A DNA stretch of 37,320 bases. Origin: Oscillibacter sp. GTDB lineage: Bacteria > Bacillota > Clostridia > Oscillospirales > Oscillospiraceae. Of the stretch, positions 15,819 through 23,622 are shown piece after piece. The notes beneath the pieces were generated by a model. The model was not told the DNA's origin, searched no databases, and saw only the letters and a program-made list of their open reading frames with translations. The position numbers and the translations under genes are program-made. The stretch is taken from NCBI GenBank assembly GCA_020025475.1, contig JAHHSA010000012.1, forward strand, positions 1-37,320. Reading direction: 5' to 3'. Each line of letters opens with the position of its first letter. The first letter of the stretch is position 1.

Positions 15819-16379
15819 ATGAAAGTAATTGACCGTATTTGTTCTGTTATCGACCGGTTCAACGAAGCGCTTGGCAAAGTACTGTCCTTCCTTGTTCTCG
15901 GTGTTCTTGGTGTGATTTTGTGCGAGGTCATTCTGCGGCGCGGATTCAATAAGCCCCAGATCTGGACCCAGGACGTTATCATCATGCTCTTCGCCTGCTA
16001 CATCATTCTGATTTGTGCTTACGGCTTCCAGCAGAAGGCTTTCGTGGCCGTGGATGTGTTGTTTGCCCATCTGCCTCAGATGGGTCAGTACATCATGCAC
16101 CTGATCACCTATATCATCTTCCTGATTCCCTTCGTGGTGGGAATGCTGCCCAAGAGCTGGGCCTTCTTCCTCAAGTCCTACATCAGCGGTGAAAAGCGCT
16201 ACTCTGTCTGGGCACCTCCGGTCTGGCCGGTCAAGCTGTGCCTGTTTATCGGTCTGCTGCTGCTGACAATTCAGACTGTCTCTGAGCTGCTCAAGCAGGT
16301 CAGCGGCATTATTGCCACAGCACAGGGCAATGCGCTCCCTGGTGCGGACCTGCCCACTGATGGAAAGGAGGCCAAATAA
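15819..16379 (+). CDS. TRAP transporter small permease (DctQ family)
   Basis: A 186-aa membrane protein, the small subunit that couples the binding protein to the large DctM subunit. Four hydrophobic segments are visible: VLSFLVLGVLGVILCEVILR, VIIMLFACYIILICAYGFQQ, MHLITYIIFLIPFVVGMLP and VKLCLFIGLLLLTIQTVSEL. The loop after the first helix (RRGFNKPQIWTQD) carries the conserved tryptophan typical of DctQ. AAAGAAAGGGGA precedes ATG 15819. It starts 35 nt after dctP and its stop overlaps the dctM start by one base (TAATG), so translation is coupled. Confidence 0.88.
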   Translation: MKVIDRICSVIDRFNEALGKVLSFLVLGVLGVILCEVILRRGFNKPQIWTQDVIIMLFACYIILICAYGFQQKAFVAVDVLFAHLPQMGQYIMHLITYIIFLIPFVVGMLPKSWAFFLKSYISGEKRYSVWAPPVWPVKLCLFIGLLLLTIQTVSELLKQVSGIIATAQGNALPGADLPTDGKEAK

Positions 16380-17761
16380 TGGCTTCAATTATGCAATCTC
16401 TGCAGGGACTCGTTGCCTCCTCCGGCATTATGTCCAATGAACTTGCCATTGCCATGATCATCCTGCTCTTCGGCCTGATGATCATCGGCCTGGCTATGGG
16501 TCAGGAGCTGGCATTCGTTCTGGGCGGTGTCGGTGTTCTCGTTGGCTGGCTGGCCTGGGGCGATCCCGGTGTCACCATCGCAATGACAAAAGTGTACGAC
16601 CAAATGCAAAGCTACTCCATGGTGGCTATCCCCATGTTCGTCCTGATGGCAAACTTCCTGACCCACTCCAAGGTGGCAGATGGCCTGTTTGAGTCCATCC
16701 GCTACCTGTTTGGACCCCTGAAGGGCGGTCTGGGTCTGGCAGTCATTGTGGTTTCCACCGTGTTCGCTGCCACTACGGGCATCGTGGGTGCATCCGTTGT
16801 TACCATGGGCATGCTGTCCATTCCTATCCTTCTGCGCAGTGGTTACAAGCCCTCTCTGGCCTGCGGCATGGTCTGCGCTGGCGGTTCTCTTGGTATTCTG
16901 ATCCCCCCCAGCATCATGCTGGTGTCCATGGGCTCCTACGCTGAGGTCTCTGTCGGCAAGATCTTCTTCGCTGCCATCGTGCCCGGCCTTCTGCTGTCCC
17001 TGTGCTATATCATCTATGTGATGGTGGTCTGCCACATCCACCCCGATTGGGGTCCCGCCATGAGCGAGGAAGAGCTGGCCGCCATGCCCCTCAAGAAGCG
17101 GCTTACCGGCTCTCTGGTAAACCTGATTCCGCCCCTGATTCTGATCTTCGGTGTTCTTGGTTCCATCTTCACTGGTGTCGCAACTCCCACTGAGGCTGCT
17201 GGTGTCGGCGCCCTGTTCGCTCTGATCCTGGCCATCTTTTACAAGCAGTTCAGCTGGAAGATGCTGCTGGACTCCGTGCTGGACACCGCCAAGACCACCG
17301 CCATGGTGTTTATCATTCTCTTTGGTGCTGCTGCATTCACCGGCGTGTTCATGTCTCTGGACGGCGACCAGATTATCGCCAACTGGATCATGGCCATGGG
17401 CATCGGCAAGTGGGGTGCATTTGCCATCATGATGCTCATTGTATTCATCATGGGCATGTTCATTGACTGGCTTGGCATTGTCATGATCGTCTTTCCCATC
17501 TTCCTGCCCATTATGGATATGTTCGGTTTCGACCGACTGTGGCTGGTGGCTGTCACCGCCGTTATGCTGCAAACCTGCTTCATGACGCCGCCTTTCGGCT
17601 TCGCACTATTCTACATTAAGGGCATCGTACCGGAGAGTGTCAAGATTACGGATATTTACCGGGGCGTCATTCCCTTTATCGGAATTGTGGTTCTGGTCAC
17701 CATTTTGTGCACCGTATTCCCCCAGCTGGTTACCTGGCTGCCCAATCTGGTGGCTGGATAA
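16379..17761 (+). CDS. TRAP transporter large permease (DctM family)
   Basis: A 460-aa ion-coupled membrane transporter subunit of the IT superfamily, with about twelve hydrophobic segments spread over the whole chain. Characteristic DctM features are the segment ATTGIVGASVVTMGMLSIP around residue 140, CAGGSLGILIPPSIMLVSMG near residue 170 and the C-terminal TPPFGFALFYIKG. Together with DctP and DctQ it forms a sodium- or proton-driven importer of an organic anion. The ribosome site GGAAAGGAG lies within the end of dctQ. No enzyme gene is joined to the TRAP genes, so the sequence gives no direct hint of the substrate. Confidence 0.92.
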   Translation: MASIMQSLQGLVASSGIMSNELAIAMIILLFGLMIIGLAMGQELAFVLGGVGVLVGWLAWGDPGVTIAMTKVYDQMQSYSMVAIPMFVLMANFLTHSKVADGLFESIRYLFGPLKGGLGLAVIVVSTVFAATTGIVGASVVTMGMLSIPILLRSGYKPSLACGMVCAGGSLGILIPPSIMLVSMGSYAEVSVGKIFFAAIVPGLLLSLCYIIYVMVVCHIHPDWGPAMSEEELAAMPLKKRLTGSLVNLIPPLILIFGVLGSIFTGVATPTEAAGVGALFALILAIFYKQFSWKMLLDSVLDTAKTTAMVFIILFGAAAFTGVFMSLDGDQIIANWIMAMGIGKWGAFAIMMLIVFIMGMFIDWLGIVMIVFPIFLPIMDMFGFDRLWLVAVTAVMLQTCFMTPPFGFALFYIKGIVPESVKITDIYRGVIPFIGIVVLVTILCTVFPQLVTWLPNLVAG

Positions 17762-17776
17762 CCGTACCGCACAAAC

Positions 17777-17822
17777 GATTCCGGAACAGACGTGCCTTTT
17801 CTGCCCCCTCTGTTCCGGAATC
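17777..17822 (+). terminator. Stem-loop downstream of dctM
   Basis: A perfect 14-bp stem (17777-17790 with 17809-17822) encloses an 18-nt pyrimidine-rich loop. There is no T-run, so it may stabilise the 3' end of the TRAP mRNA while the next hairpin terminates. Confidence 0.55.
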
Positions 17823-17830
17823 ATAAGAAA

Positions 17831-17873
17831 AGTCCAGCAGGAAATGAAGAAATTCTTCATTTCCTGCTGGACT
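17831..17873. terminator. 43-nt perfect palindrome, probable bidirectional terminator
   Basis: The arms 17831-17851 and 17853-17873 pair perfectly over 21 bp around one central base. On the minus strand TTTTCTT follows, ending the metallo-hydrolase transcript; on the plus strand CTCTCTGTC follows the TRAP operon. Confidence 0.7.
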
Positions 17874-17926
17874 CTCTGTCATATTGGTGAGTCAGCCCTT
17901 CGCCGCCGGATGCAAAGCTCCCGCGC

Positions 17927-18877
17927 TTATTGGATTTCAAGGTGGACCGATTCATGAAATTCTGGCTTCACCAGACCGGGGATACTGACAGCGTCCGTAA
18001 ACCGGACATCTGAACTGTGCTCCATTAAAAGCTCCACAATGTATGGATGCGGCCGCTCGTCGGGCCGTCCTGCCGCCACGCTCACCACGATGGTTCGGGG
18101 CTGAAGCATTTTCAGCAACTTTCGGGTGGTAGAGGACAGGGAGCCGTGGTGGGGCAGCTTCAAAATATCGCATGGGGTTGCGGTATCCGTCTCCCACATA
18201 TGGGCGTAGGCATCGCCTCCCAGGACGATCTCCTTGCCGTGATACCGGAGCCGCTGGCGGAGTGAGGACACATTCATGGACTTGGCCCAGTGGATCAGGT
18301 CGTAGCCGTTCCGCTCCCCCCGATAGGCCGCATCGCAGACCACCTTCTGACGAGGATACAAAGCCGGTTCTCCAAACAGCACCTCCATACTCAGCTCCTC
18401 CGTCAGCTGGAAGTGCTCGATTTTGTCACCGGTCAACACCTCCGCCGACCTGATCCGGTCTGGCTGCTCCCGCAGAGGGGACGCATAGAAGTCCAGACAC
18501 CGCAGCAGATTGCGGGCCGCCTTGGGCAAGCCGTTGTCTCCGTCCGGGTCCAGGGGGCCGTGGCCTTTTGGCGGCAGATAGGTCGTCAGCAGCTTCTCCA
18601 CTGTCACCGTTTCCAGTACCCGGCCCAGACCGCCCACATGATCCCGGTGGAAGTGGGTCAACAGCAGGACATCCAAGTGGGTGACTCCCTGTTTTTTCAG
18701 GAAGTCCGCCGCGTAAATGCGCTGGGAGCGGGGGTCCAGCGGATCATTGTGATCATCCCGCACCAGGCAGTCATGGCCGCAATCCACCAGCATGGCAAAG
18801 GTCTGTATCCCACCGGTCAGTTCCCGCACCAGGATCGAGTCTCCGTTTCCCACATTGATGAAATCCAAAGCCAGCAT
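17927..18877 (-). CDS. ComEC/Rec2-like metallo-beta-lactamase-fold hydrolase
   Basis: A 316-aa soluble protein with the metal-binding motif HFHRDHVGG (THFHRDHVGGLGRVL near residues 80-95) and the C-terminal segment ILKLPHHGSLSSTTRKLL, which matches the PHHGS motif of the hydrolase domain of the DNA-uptake protein ComEC. The N-terminal LDFINVGNGDSILV corresponds to the DVGQGDS motif. It lacks the ComEC membrane channel, so it is a stand-alone member of the family. Such proteins are often annotated as MBL-fold hydrolases without known substrate. The frame opens at 19048, but ATG 18877 gives the conserved N-terminus, preceded by a G-rich run (GGGGGGGAC). The gene is monocistronic. Confidence 0.82.
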   Translation of the reverse strand: MLALDFINVGNGDSILVRELTGGIQTFAMLVDCGHDCLVRDDHNDPLDPRSQRIYAADFLKKQGVTHLDVLLLTHFHRDHVGGLGRVLETVTVEKLLTTYLPPKGHGPLDPDGDNGLPKAARNLLRCLDFYASPLREQPDRIRSAEVLTGDKIEHFQLTEELSMEVLFGEPALYPRQKVVCDAAYRGERNGYDLIHWAKSMNVSSLRQRLRYHGKEIVLGGDAYAHMWETDTATPCDILKLPHHGSLSSTTRKLLKMLQPRTIVVSVAAGRPDERPHPYIVELLMEHSSDVRFTDAVSIPGLVKPEFHESVHLEIQ

Positions 18878-19007
18878 ACTCTGTCCCCCCCTATTTGATT
18901 GGTATAACGATACCATGTTTTTCCTCGTGCCGCAACGAAAACCAGAGCCTTCCATCCGCCAAACTTTTATTTGGAAATTTGTACAGGTCAACAATCCTTG
19001 ATAAACG

Positions 19008-19042
19008 ATAAAAATGGCACGCCGAAATCGGTGTGCCATTTT
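19008..19042 (-). terminator. Terminator of the PLP aminotransferase gene
   Basis: A 14-bp stem with one mismatch (19011-19024 with 19029-19042, loop AAAT) is followed on the minus strand by TTTTTATC. It begins directly after the stop codon. Confidence 0.75.
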
Positions 19043-19044
19043 GC

Positions 19045-20181
19045 TCAAAGTGTTTTCAAAAATGTCTCCATCCGGTCCAGACCCAGCCGCAGATCCTCAT
19101 CGGAATAGCAGTAGGACAGACGGAAAAAGCCTTCGGTGCCGAAGTAGATGCCGGGAATGACTCCCACCAGCCCCTCTTTCAGCATTCGGGTGCAGAAGGT
19201 GCGGGAGTCCATGCCGTATCTGCGGATATCCACGAACATATAGAATGCGCCCTCCGGCTCCCGGACGTTCAGGCCCATGGCCGTCAGACGCCTGTATACA
19301 TACTCCTTCCGCCGCCGGAACAGCTCAGTCACCGGAGATGTGTCCGTTCGCAGCGCCGCCACGCAGGCAGGCTGGACAAAGGAAGGTGCACCCACGATTG
19401 CATTCTGGTGGATGACCTGCATCCGATCCCGCACTGGGGCTGCTGACATGCAGTAGCCCAGCCGCCAGCCGGTCATGGCGTAGGGCTTAGAAAAGCTTTG
19501 CAACACAATGATCCGATCCCGCAGATCTGTGTACTCGGCAAAGCTGTGATAATCTTCCGCATAGATCAACTCCCGGTACACATCATCGCACAGGATAAAC
19601 ACCGGCAAATCCCGCAGCACAGCGTGAATGGCATCCAGAGTCTCCCCGGTATAGATGCAGCCGGTAGGGTTGTTTGGGGAGGTGAGGATGACCGCCTTGG
19701 TCCTGGGGGTGATGGTCTGTTTCAGCTGTTCTGGATCGATCTGGAAGCAGTTGTCCTCCGTGGGCAGAAACACAGGTACACCCCGGCACAGGCGAATCAT
19801 GGATTCATACATACCAAAGGCCGGAGTAGGCACAATCACCTCGTCCCCCGGATTCAGCACTGTCATCAGGCTGAGAAAGAGTCCCTCGGTGGCGCCCATA
19901 GTAACGATAATCTCCTCCGGGTCATAGGAAAGGCCGTGGTGTTCTGATTCAAACCGGGAGATCTCCTCCAGCAGGTACCGATAGCCGTTGCCGGGGGGAT
20001 AGTGGGTATCGTTCCGGTCCAGAGCCGCCTTGGCGGCATCTTTTATGTGCTCCGGGGTGTTGAGATCGGGCTCACCAATGGTCAAGGCGCAGGCCCCGGG
20101 GGTATCCTCCACCAGGAACGCAAACTCCCTGATCTCGGACAGCTCCACATCCCGCACCGCATCATTCATGTTCCATTCCAT
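19045..20181 (-). CDS. PLP-dependent class I/II aminotransferase
   Basis: A 378-aa fold-type I aminotransferase, near the PatA/aspartate-aminotransferase Igamma group. Visible landmarks are GEPDLNTPEHI near the N-terminus, GATEGLFLSL around residue 90, the SPNNPTG motif near residue 168, a cofactor-contacting aspartate in CDDVY, the PLP lysine in QSFSKPYAMTGWRLGY (about K231) and an arginine for the substrate carboxylate in FFRLSYC. ATG 20181 follows AAAGGAG by 8 nt; the longer open frame is not supported. Substrate preference cannot be read from sequence. It is transcribed alone from a strong promoter. Confidence 0.85.
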   Translation of the reverse strand: MEWNMNDAVRDVELSEIREFAFLVEDTPGACALTIGEPDLNTPEHIKDAAKAALDRNDTHYPPGNGYRYLLEEISRFESEHHGLSYDPEEIIVTMGATEGLFLSLMTVLNPGDEVIVPTPAFGMYESMIRLCRGVPVFLPTEDNCFQIDPEQLKQTITPRTKAVILTSPNNPTGCIYTGETLDAIHAVLRDLPVFILCDDVYRELIYAEDYHSFAEYTDLRDRIIVLQSFSKPYAMTGWRLGYCMSAAPVRDRMQVIHQNAIVGAPSFVQPACVAALRTDTSPVTELFRRRKEYVYRRLTAMGLNVREPEGAFYMFVDIRRYGMDSRTFCTRMLKEGLVGVIPGIYFGTEGFFRLSYCYSDEDLRLGLDRMETFLKTL

Positions 20182-20209
20182 AAAAACCACTCCTTTCCTG
20201 TTGGCAAAC

Positions 20210-20238
20210 AGTATAGGCAGGCAGTTGTCATTTGTCAA
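20210..20238 (-). promoter_or_regulatory. Consensus promoter of the PLP aminotransferase gene
   Basis: On the minus strand TTGACA (complement of 20233-20238) and TATACT (complement of 20210-20215) are 17 bp apart, nearly ideal for sigma-A. The leader to ATG 20181 is only about 20 nt. Confidence 0.8.
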
Positions 20239-20333
20239 CACTTTAAACGAAAAAAGAGTCTGGTTTGATGAGGAACATTTCTTCCCCTCTCTCCCAGCGC
20301 GCAGAAAGAGAGGCATATGCTGCCGTCATGCTC

Positions 20334-20372
20334 CAAAAAATCCGCACCTGTCAGAAAACAGGTGCGGATTTT
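20334..20372 (-). terminator. Terminator of the 625-aa membrane protein gene
   Basis: A perfect 15-bp stem (20337-20351 with 20358-20372) is followed on the minus strand by a run of T residues (complement of 20335-20340). It lies about 33 nt after the stop codon. Confidence 0.88.
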
Positions 20373-20404
20373 CTACAGTTGGATGGGCTTTTCACAGAGC
20401 CGCT

Positions 20405-22282
20405 TCAGGCTGCGGGAGTCTCAGTGACCGGCAGATCGTCCGCAGAAGACTCCGCGGGGGCCACAGCGTCAGTGAGCGTCTCGTCAGCGGAAGGCTCCTC
20501 GGCGGGCACTTCCAGAACGGGAGCCTTGGTACCGGGCCGGGAAACGGTGTCGGCACTGATGATCTCGGCATCCACGTCGTCGCCGCGGAAGCCGATGGTA
20601 ACTTCATCTCCCACATTCAGGATGACAGCCAGGGGATTCTTGGCAGCGTTGAGCCGGAAGAAAGCCGGCATGGTTTCCAGACGGATGAAGTAATAGGAGT
20701 CACCGTCCATGACAGCAGTGCGGATCTCGGTAATCTTACCGGAGAACTCTGCCCGGTCGGAGGGTTCCACCTCCGTCTCGCCTTCATTGATGAGACCATT
20801 GTGGGCCAGGGCCTTGCGGTAGCTCTGCTCACACTCGGCCACAGTGCCGCCGGTGGAGACGATGGAATACTGCTGGACGTTGACCATGGCGTACATCTTC
20901 ACCAGGCCGTCCTCGCCCTTCAGGGACATGAAGTAGGTGGGCTGGTCTGCGATATTGAGCAGCAGGGGGAAGGTAGCCACATAGCGCATCTGCTGGACCT
21001 GGCTCATAGCTGACGCCTGGGCAGAGGCTTCGGTTGCACCTGCGCTGGGATAGAACTTGGTCTCCTTGGTGCGCTGGTTGCTCAGCAGGAAGCCGATGTT
21101 GGACTGGTCGGAGGTGACAGAGGTAACACCGGTGTACATATACACATCGTCATTGATGGCAATATAGTTGTAGCCCTGGGTGGTAACCGTCACATCACGC
21201 TGACCGAAGATGGAGTTGATGAAGCCGTTGTGGTACATGCCATAGTAGTCGTACTGCTGCATGATCAGCTGGGCGATATACACCTGGTCCACCCAGCCGG
21301 GGACCTCCTCAAAATACTCGCTCTCGCCGGTGATGGCGTTCACCAGCACAGCGCCCTTCACATCCACGCCGCCGAAGAGGCCGATGGTCTTGACCATACG
21401 GGGGCAGACCCAGTAGGGGGTGCCCTCCTCATTGATCTCAAACACTGGATCGGCAAACATCATGGTGGGATAATGGAAGCGCAGGTGACGGGGCAGGTAG
21501 CGGCTGAAGTGCTCAGCCGGGGTGTAGCGCATTCCCTCGGAGAGACGCACCACCTCCACATCCTGGGTCACCATATCCACCACCAGATAGGCGGGCAGGC
21601 CCTCAGAGCGGTTGGTGAACCACTTGATGAGGTCAGCATAGCCCAAAGAGGCTACACGGACGGGACGGCCCTTGTAGTTGATCTGAGTGAAGTCGTCCTG
21701 AACCTCAAACTGAGAGACCATATCGGCCAGCTCACCCAGCTTGCGGGTGCCCAGGCGCTGAGCGGAGTCCTTATCCACCATTGGAATCTGATCATAGGAG
21801 ATTTCCTCCACTTCGGTGGCGAAATCGCCCGTCTCCAGGGGCAGCAGCTCGCTGTAGCTGCCGGCCCGCAGCACCACCCAGGAGCTGATGGAACCCACGG
21901 CGATGGTGGCGATCAGCGCCACAAACACCAGGAACGGAATGGTGCACTGCTTCTTCACGAAAGCGAAGTAGCCCTTGAAGCCTGTACCCTGGAAGCCGGA
22001 GGTAAAGACCGCCGTAATGCAGTAGACAGCGCACAGCAGGAACGCGAAGACGTAAAAGTCCTCCGCGTGGAGGTTCAGCGCGGGCAACTCCAGATAGAAG
22101 TAGATCAGGCCAAACAGCAGCGTAACGCCAAGATTGATGAGAACCCGGGTGAAGGCGTTGCCGATGGGCTTGCGTTGCTTCTTGGGCTTATGGGGTCTGG
22201 GCGGCGGCGTGTAGGCCTCTCCCTCCGGTCCCTGTGAAAAAGCACCGGGGTTAAAGCCGCCAAAATTGAACTCTAATGGCAT
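20405..22282 (-). CDS. Large membrane-anchored protein of unknown function (625 aa)
   Basis: I do not recognise a named family. The N-terminus is Gly/Phe/Pro-rich and then strongly basic (PHKPKKQRKP, residues 29-38). Three hydrophobic helices follow at about 46-68, 74-95 and 112-135. Residues 136-560 form a large soluble region rich in aromatic and Val/Ile residues, with segments such as TPYWVCPRMVKTIGLFGGVD and YNYIAINDDVYMYTGVTSVT that suggest beta-sheet-rich domains. The last 50 residues are low-complexity Glu/Ala/Pro/Ser/Thr. If the basic tail is cytoplasmic and the helix number is odd, the large domain faces outward. ATG 22282 follows GAAGGGAG. It is transcribed alone from its own promoter to its own terminator. 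Confidence 0.75.
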   Translation of the reverse strand: MPLEFNFGGFNPGAFSQGPEGEAYTPPPRPHKPKKQRKPIGNAFTRVLINLGVTLLFGLIYFYLELPALNLHAEDFYVFAFLLCAVYCITAVFTSGFQGTGFKGYFAFVKKQCTIPFLVFVALIATIAVGSISSWVVLRAGSYSELLPLETGDFATEVEEISYDQIPMVDKDSAQRLGTRKLGELADMVSQFEVQDDFTQINYKGRPVRVASLGYADLIKWFTNRSEGLPAYLVVDMVTQDVEVVRLSEGMRYTPAEHFSRYLPRHLRFHYPTMMFADPVFEINEEGTPYWVCPRMVKTIGLFGGVDVKGAVLVNAITGESEYFEEVPGWVDQVYIAQLIMQQYDYYGMYHNGFINSIFGQRDVTVTTQGYNYIAINDDVYMYTGVTSVTSDQSNIGFLLSNQRTKETKFYPSAGATEASAQASAMSQVQQMRYVATFPLLLNIADQPTYFMSLKGEDGLVKMYAMVNVQQYSIVSTGGTVAECEQSYRKALAHNGLINEGETEVEPSDRAEFSGKITEIRTAVMDGDSYYFIRLETMPAFFRLNAAKNPLAVILNVGDEVTIGFRGDDVDAEIISADTVSRPGTKAPVLEVPAEEPSADETLTDAVAPAESSADDLPVTETPAA

Positions 22283-22366
22283 AAAAATGCTCCCTTCTTC
22301 TCATACAGCGGCTCTGCAGTGGCTTTCATTGTTTCAGAAACGCCGCTTTTGTATGTATGCAATTAG

Positions 22367-22395
22367 ATTATAGCATACAGGAAAAGTATGAACAA
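22367..22395 (-). promoter_or_regulatory. Promoter of the 625-aa membrane protein gene
   Basis: On the minus strand TTGTTC (complement of 22390-22395) and TATAAT (complement of 22367-22372) are 17 bp apart. Confidence 0.65.
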
Positions 22396-22485
22396 ATCAA
22401 GCACCGTCCGCTGTCTTCCCCTATTCGGTCTTTTTGATGTTTTATAGTCTCCGTTCCACCTGACTTATCCGCTGGGAAATCCCGG

Positions 22486-22514
22486 TTGACCTCCATGGTG
22501 GGATGGGGTACAAT
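22486..22514 (+). promoter_or_regulatory. Promoter of the glycosyltransferase and O-antigen-ligase-like genes
   Basis: TTGACC (22486-22491) and TACAAT (22509-22514) are 17 bp apart, giving a leader of about 50 nt before ATG 22573. Confidence 0.7.
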
Positions 22515-22572
22515 ATGTCTCATGTTATATGATTTGCAGTTTTTCAGAAACTTTGCAGCAAGGAGTGGTGTC

Positions 22573-23583
22573 ATGCCCTGCATCTCTGTGATCGTCCCTG
22601 TCTATCAGGCAGAGGCTTTAATAAAGGACTGTGTGGAGAGTGTAATTCGACAGACCTTTCAGGATTGGGAGCTGCTGCTGATCGACGACGGTTCCACGGA
22701 TGCCTCCCCCGCCCTCTGTGACGGCCTCGCCGTCTCGGACAGCCGCATCCGCGTCTTTCACAAGCCCAATGGCGGCGTCAGCAGTGCCCGGAATCTGGGT
22801 CTTCAGGAGGCCCGTGCCGAGTACATTGCCTTTCTGGACGCGGACGACCAGTTTGAGCCTCAGGCGCTGGAAACCATGTGGAACCTGCTGGACAGCACCG
22901 GTGCCGATTCCGCCGCCTGCGCCCACCGGAATCTGACCCCCAACGGCGAGAGCGTGGAGCTGTGTCTCCCTGCCGGTGTCTACGAAGGGGAGTCTCTCCG
23001 TGAGGGGATCGTCTATCCTCTGCTGGGCGACCGGCTGGTGCCTCCGCTGTTCAACGGCTTCATCTGGCGTTATCTCTTCAGCACCGCCGTAATTCGGGAG
23101 CATGCGATGAGCTTTGAAGGAGCCTATCTGGAAGATGACATTTTTCTGATGGAGTACTTCTGCAACGCCCGGAAGCTGGCCGTCACGGAAGAGCCGCTCT
23201 ACCGCTACTTCTGGAACCCTGCGTCCGCCACCCATCGGTATATGAAGGATTTCCGCACCGTCTTTGGCCGCTACATGGAGCGCAAAGCCGCTCTGGCCGC
23301 CCACTACGGTCTGGAGGCCAAGCGGCCCCAGTGGCGGGAAAACTCCAACTGGTCCGGCCTGCTCATTGCCGTGGGCAACGAGTACGCTCCCGGCAGCCCC
23401 AAGACCATTCGGGAACGACAAAACGCCGTGGAAGAGCTGTGTGCCGCGCCGGAGATGGCTCACGCCATGGCTGCCCTGACCCCAAAGGGGCTGGGCACCA
23501 ACAAGCAGGTTGTAGTCAATCTGCTCCGGGGCAGGCACTTTGCCCTCCTGACCCTGATGTATCGCCTGAAAAACCGCATCTAA
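22573..23583 (+). CDS. Family 2 glycosyltransferase (GT-A fold)
   Basis: A 336-aa enzyme predicted to transfer a sugar from a nucleotide-sugar donor onto a cell-surface glycan. The N-terminus ISVIVPVYQAEALIKDCVES is the classic GT2 opening. LLLIDDGSTDASPALCD holds the nucleotide-binding aspartates, and FLDADDQFEPQALE is the DXD-type metal-binding motif near residue 88. The C-terminal third (after about residue 230) is less typical. The frame opens at 22486, but ATG 22573 lies after AAGGAG with 7 nt spacing. The next gene, 39 nt downstream, encodes an O-antigen-ligase-like protein, so both probably build one surface polysaccharide. Acceptor and donor are unknown. Confidence 0.88.
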   Translation: MPCISVIVPVYQAEALIKDCVESVIRQTFQDWELLLIDDGSTDASPALCDGLAVSDSRIRVFHKPNGGVSSARNLGLQEARAEYIAFLDADDQFEPQALETMWNLLDSTGADSAACAHRNLTPNGESVELCLPAGVYEGESLREGIVYPLLGDRLVPPLFNGFIWRYLFSTAVIREHAMSFEGAYLEDDIFLMEYFCNARKLAVTEEPLYRYFWNPASATHRYMKDFRTVFGRYMERKAALAAHYGLEAKRPQWRENSNWSGLLIAVGNEYAPGSPKTIRERQNAVEELCAAPEMAHAMAALTPKGLGTNKQVVVNLLRGRHFALLTLMYRLKNRI

Positions 23584-23622
23584 ACGAAAAAATACTCATG
23601 AAACGAAACGAGGACCGCATTT

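Noticed and set aside
16385..17572. A 395-codon open frame antisense to dctM
   Set aside because: The His/Gln/Asp/Gly-rich composition is the reverse image of a membrane protein; no ribosome site or domain.
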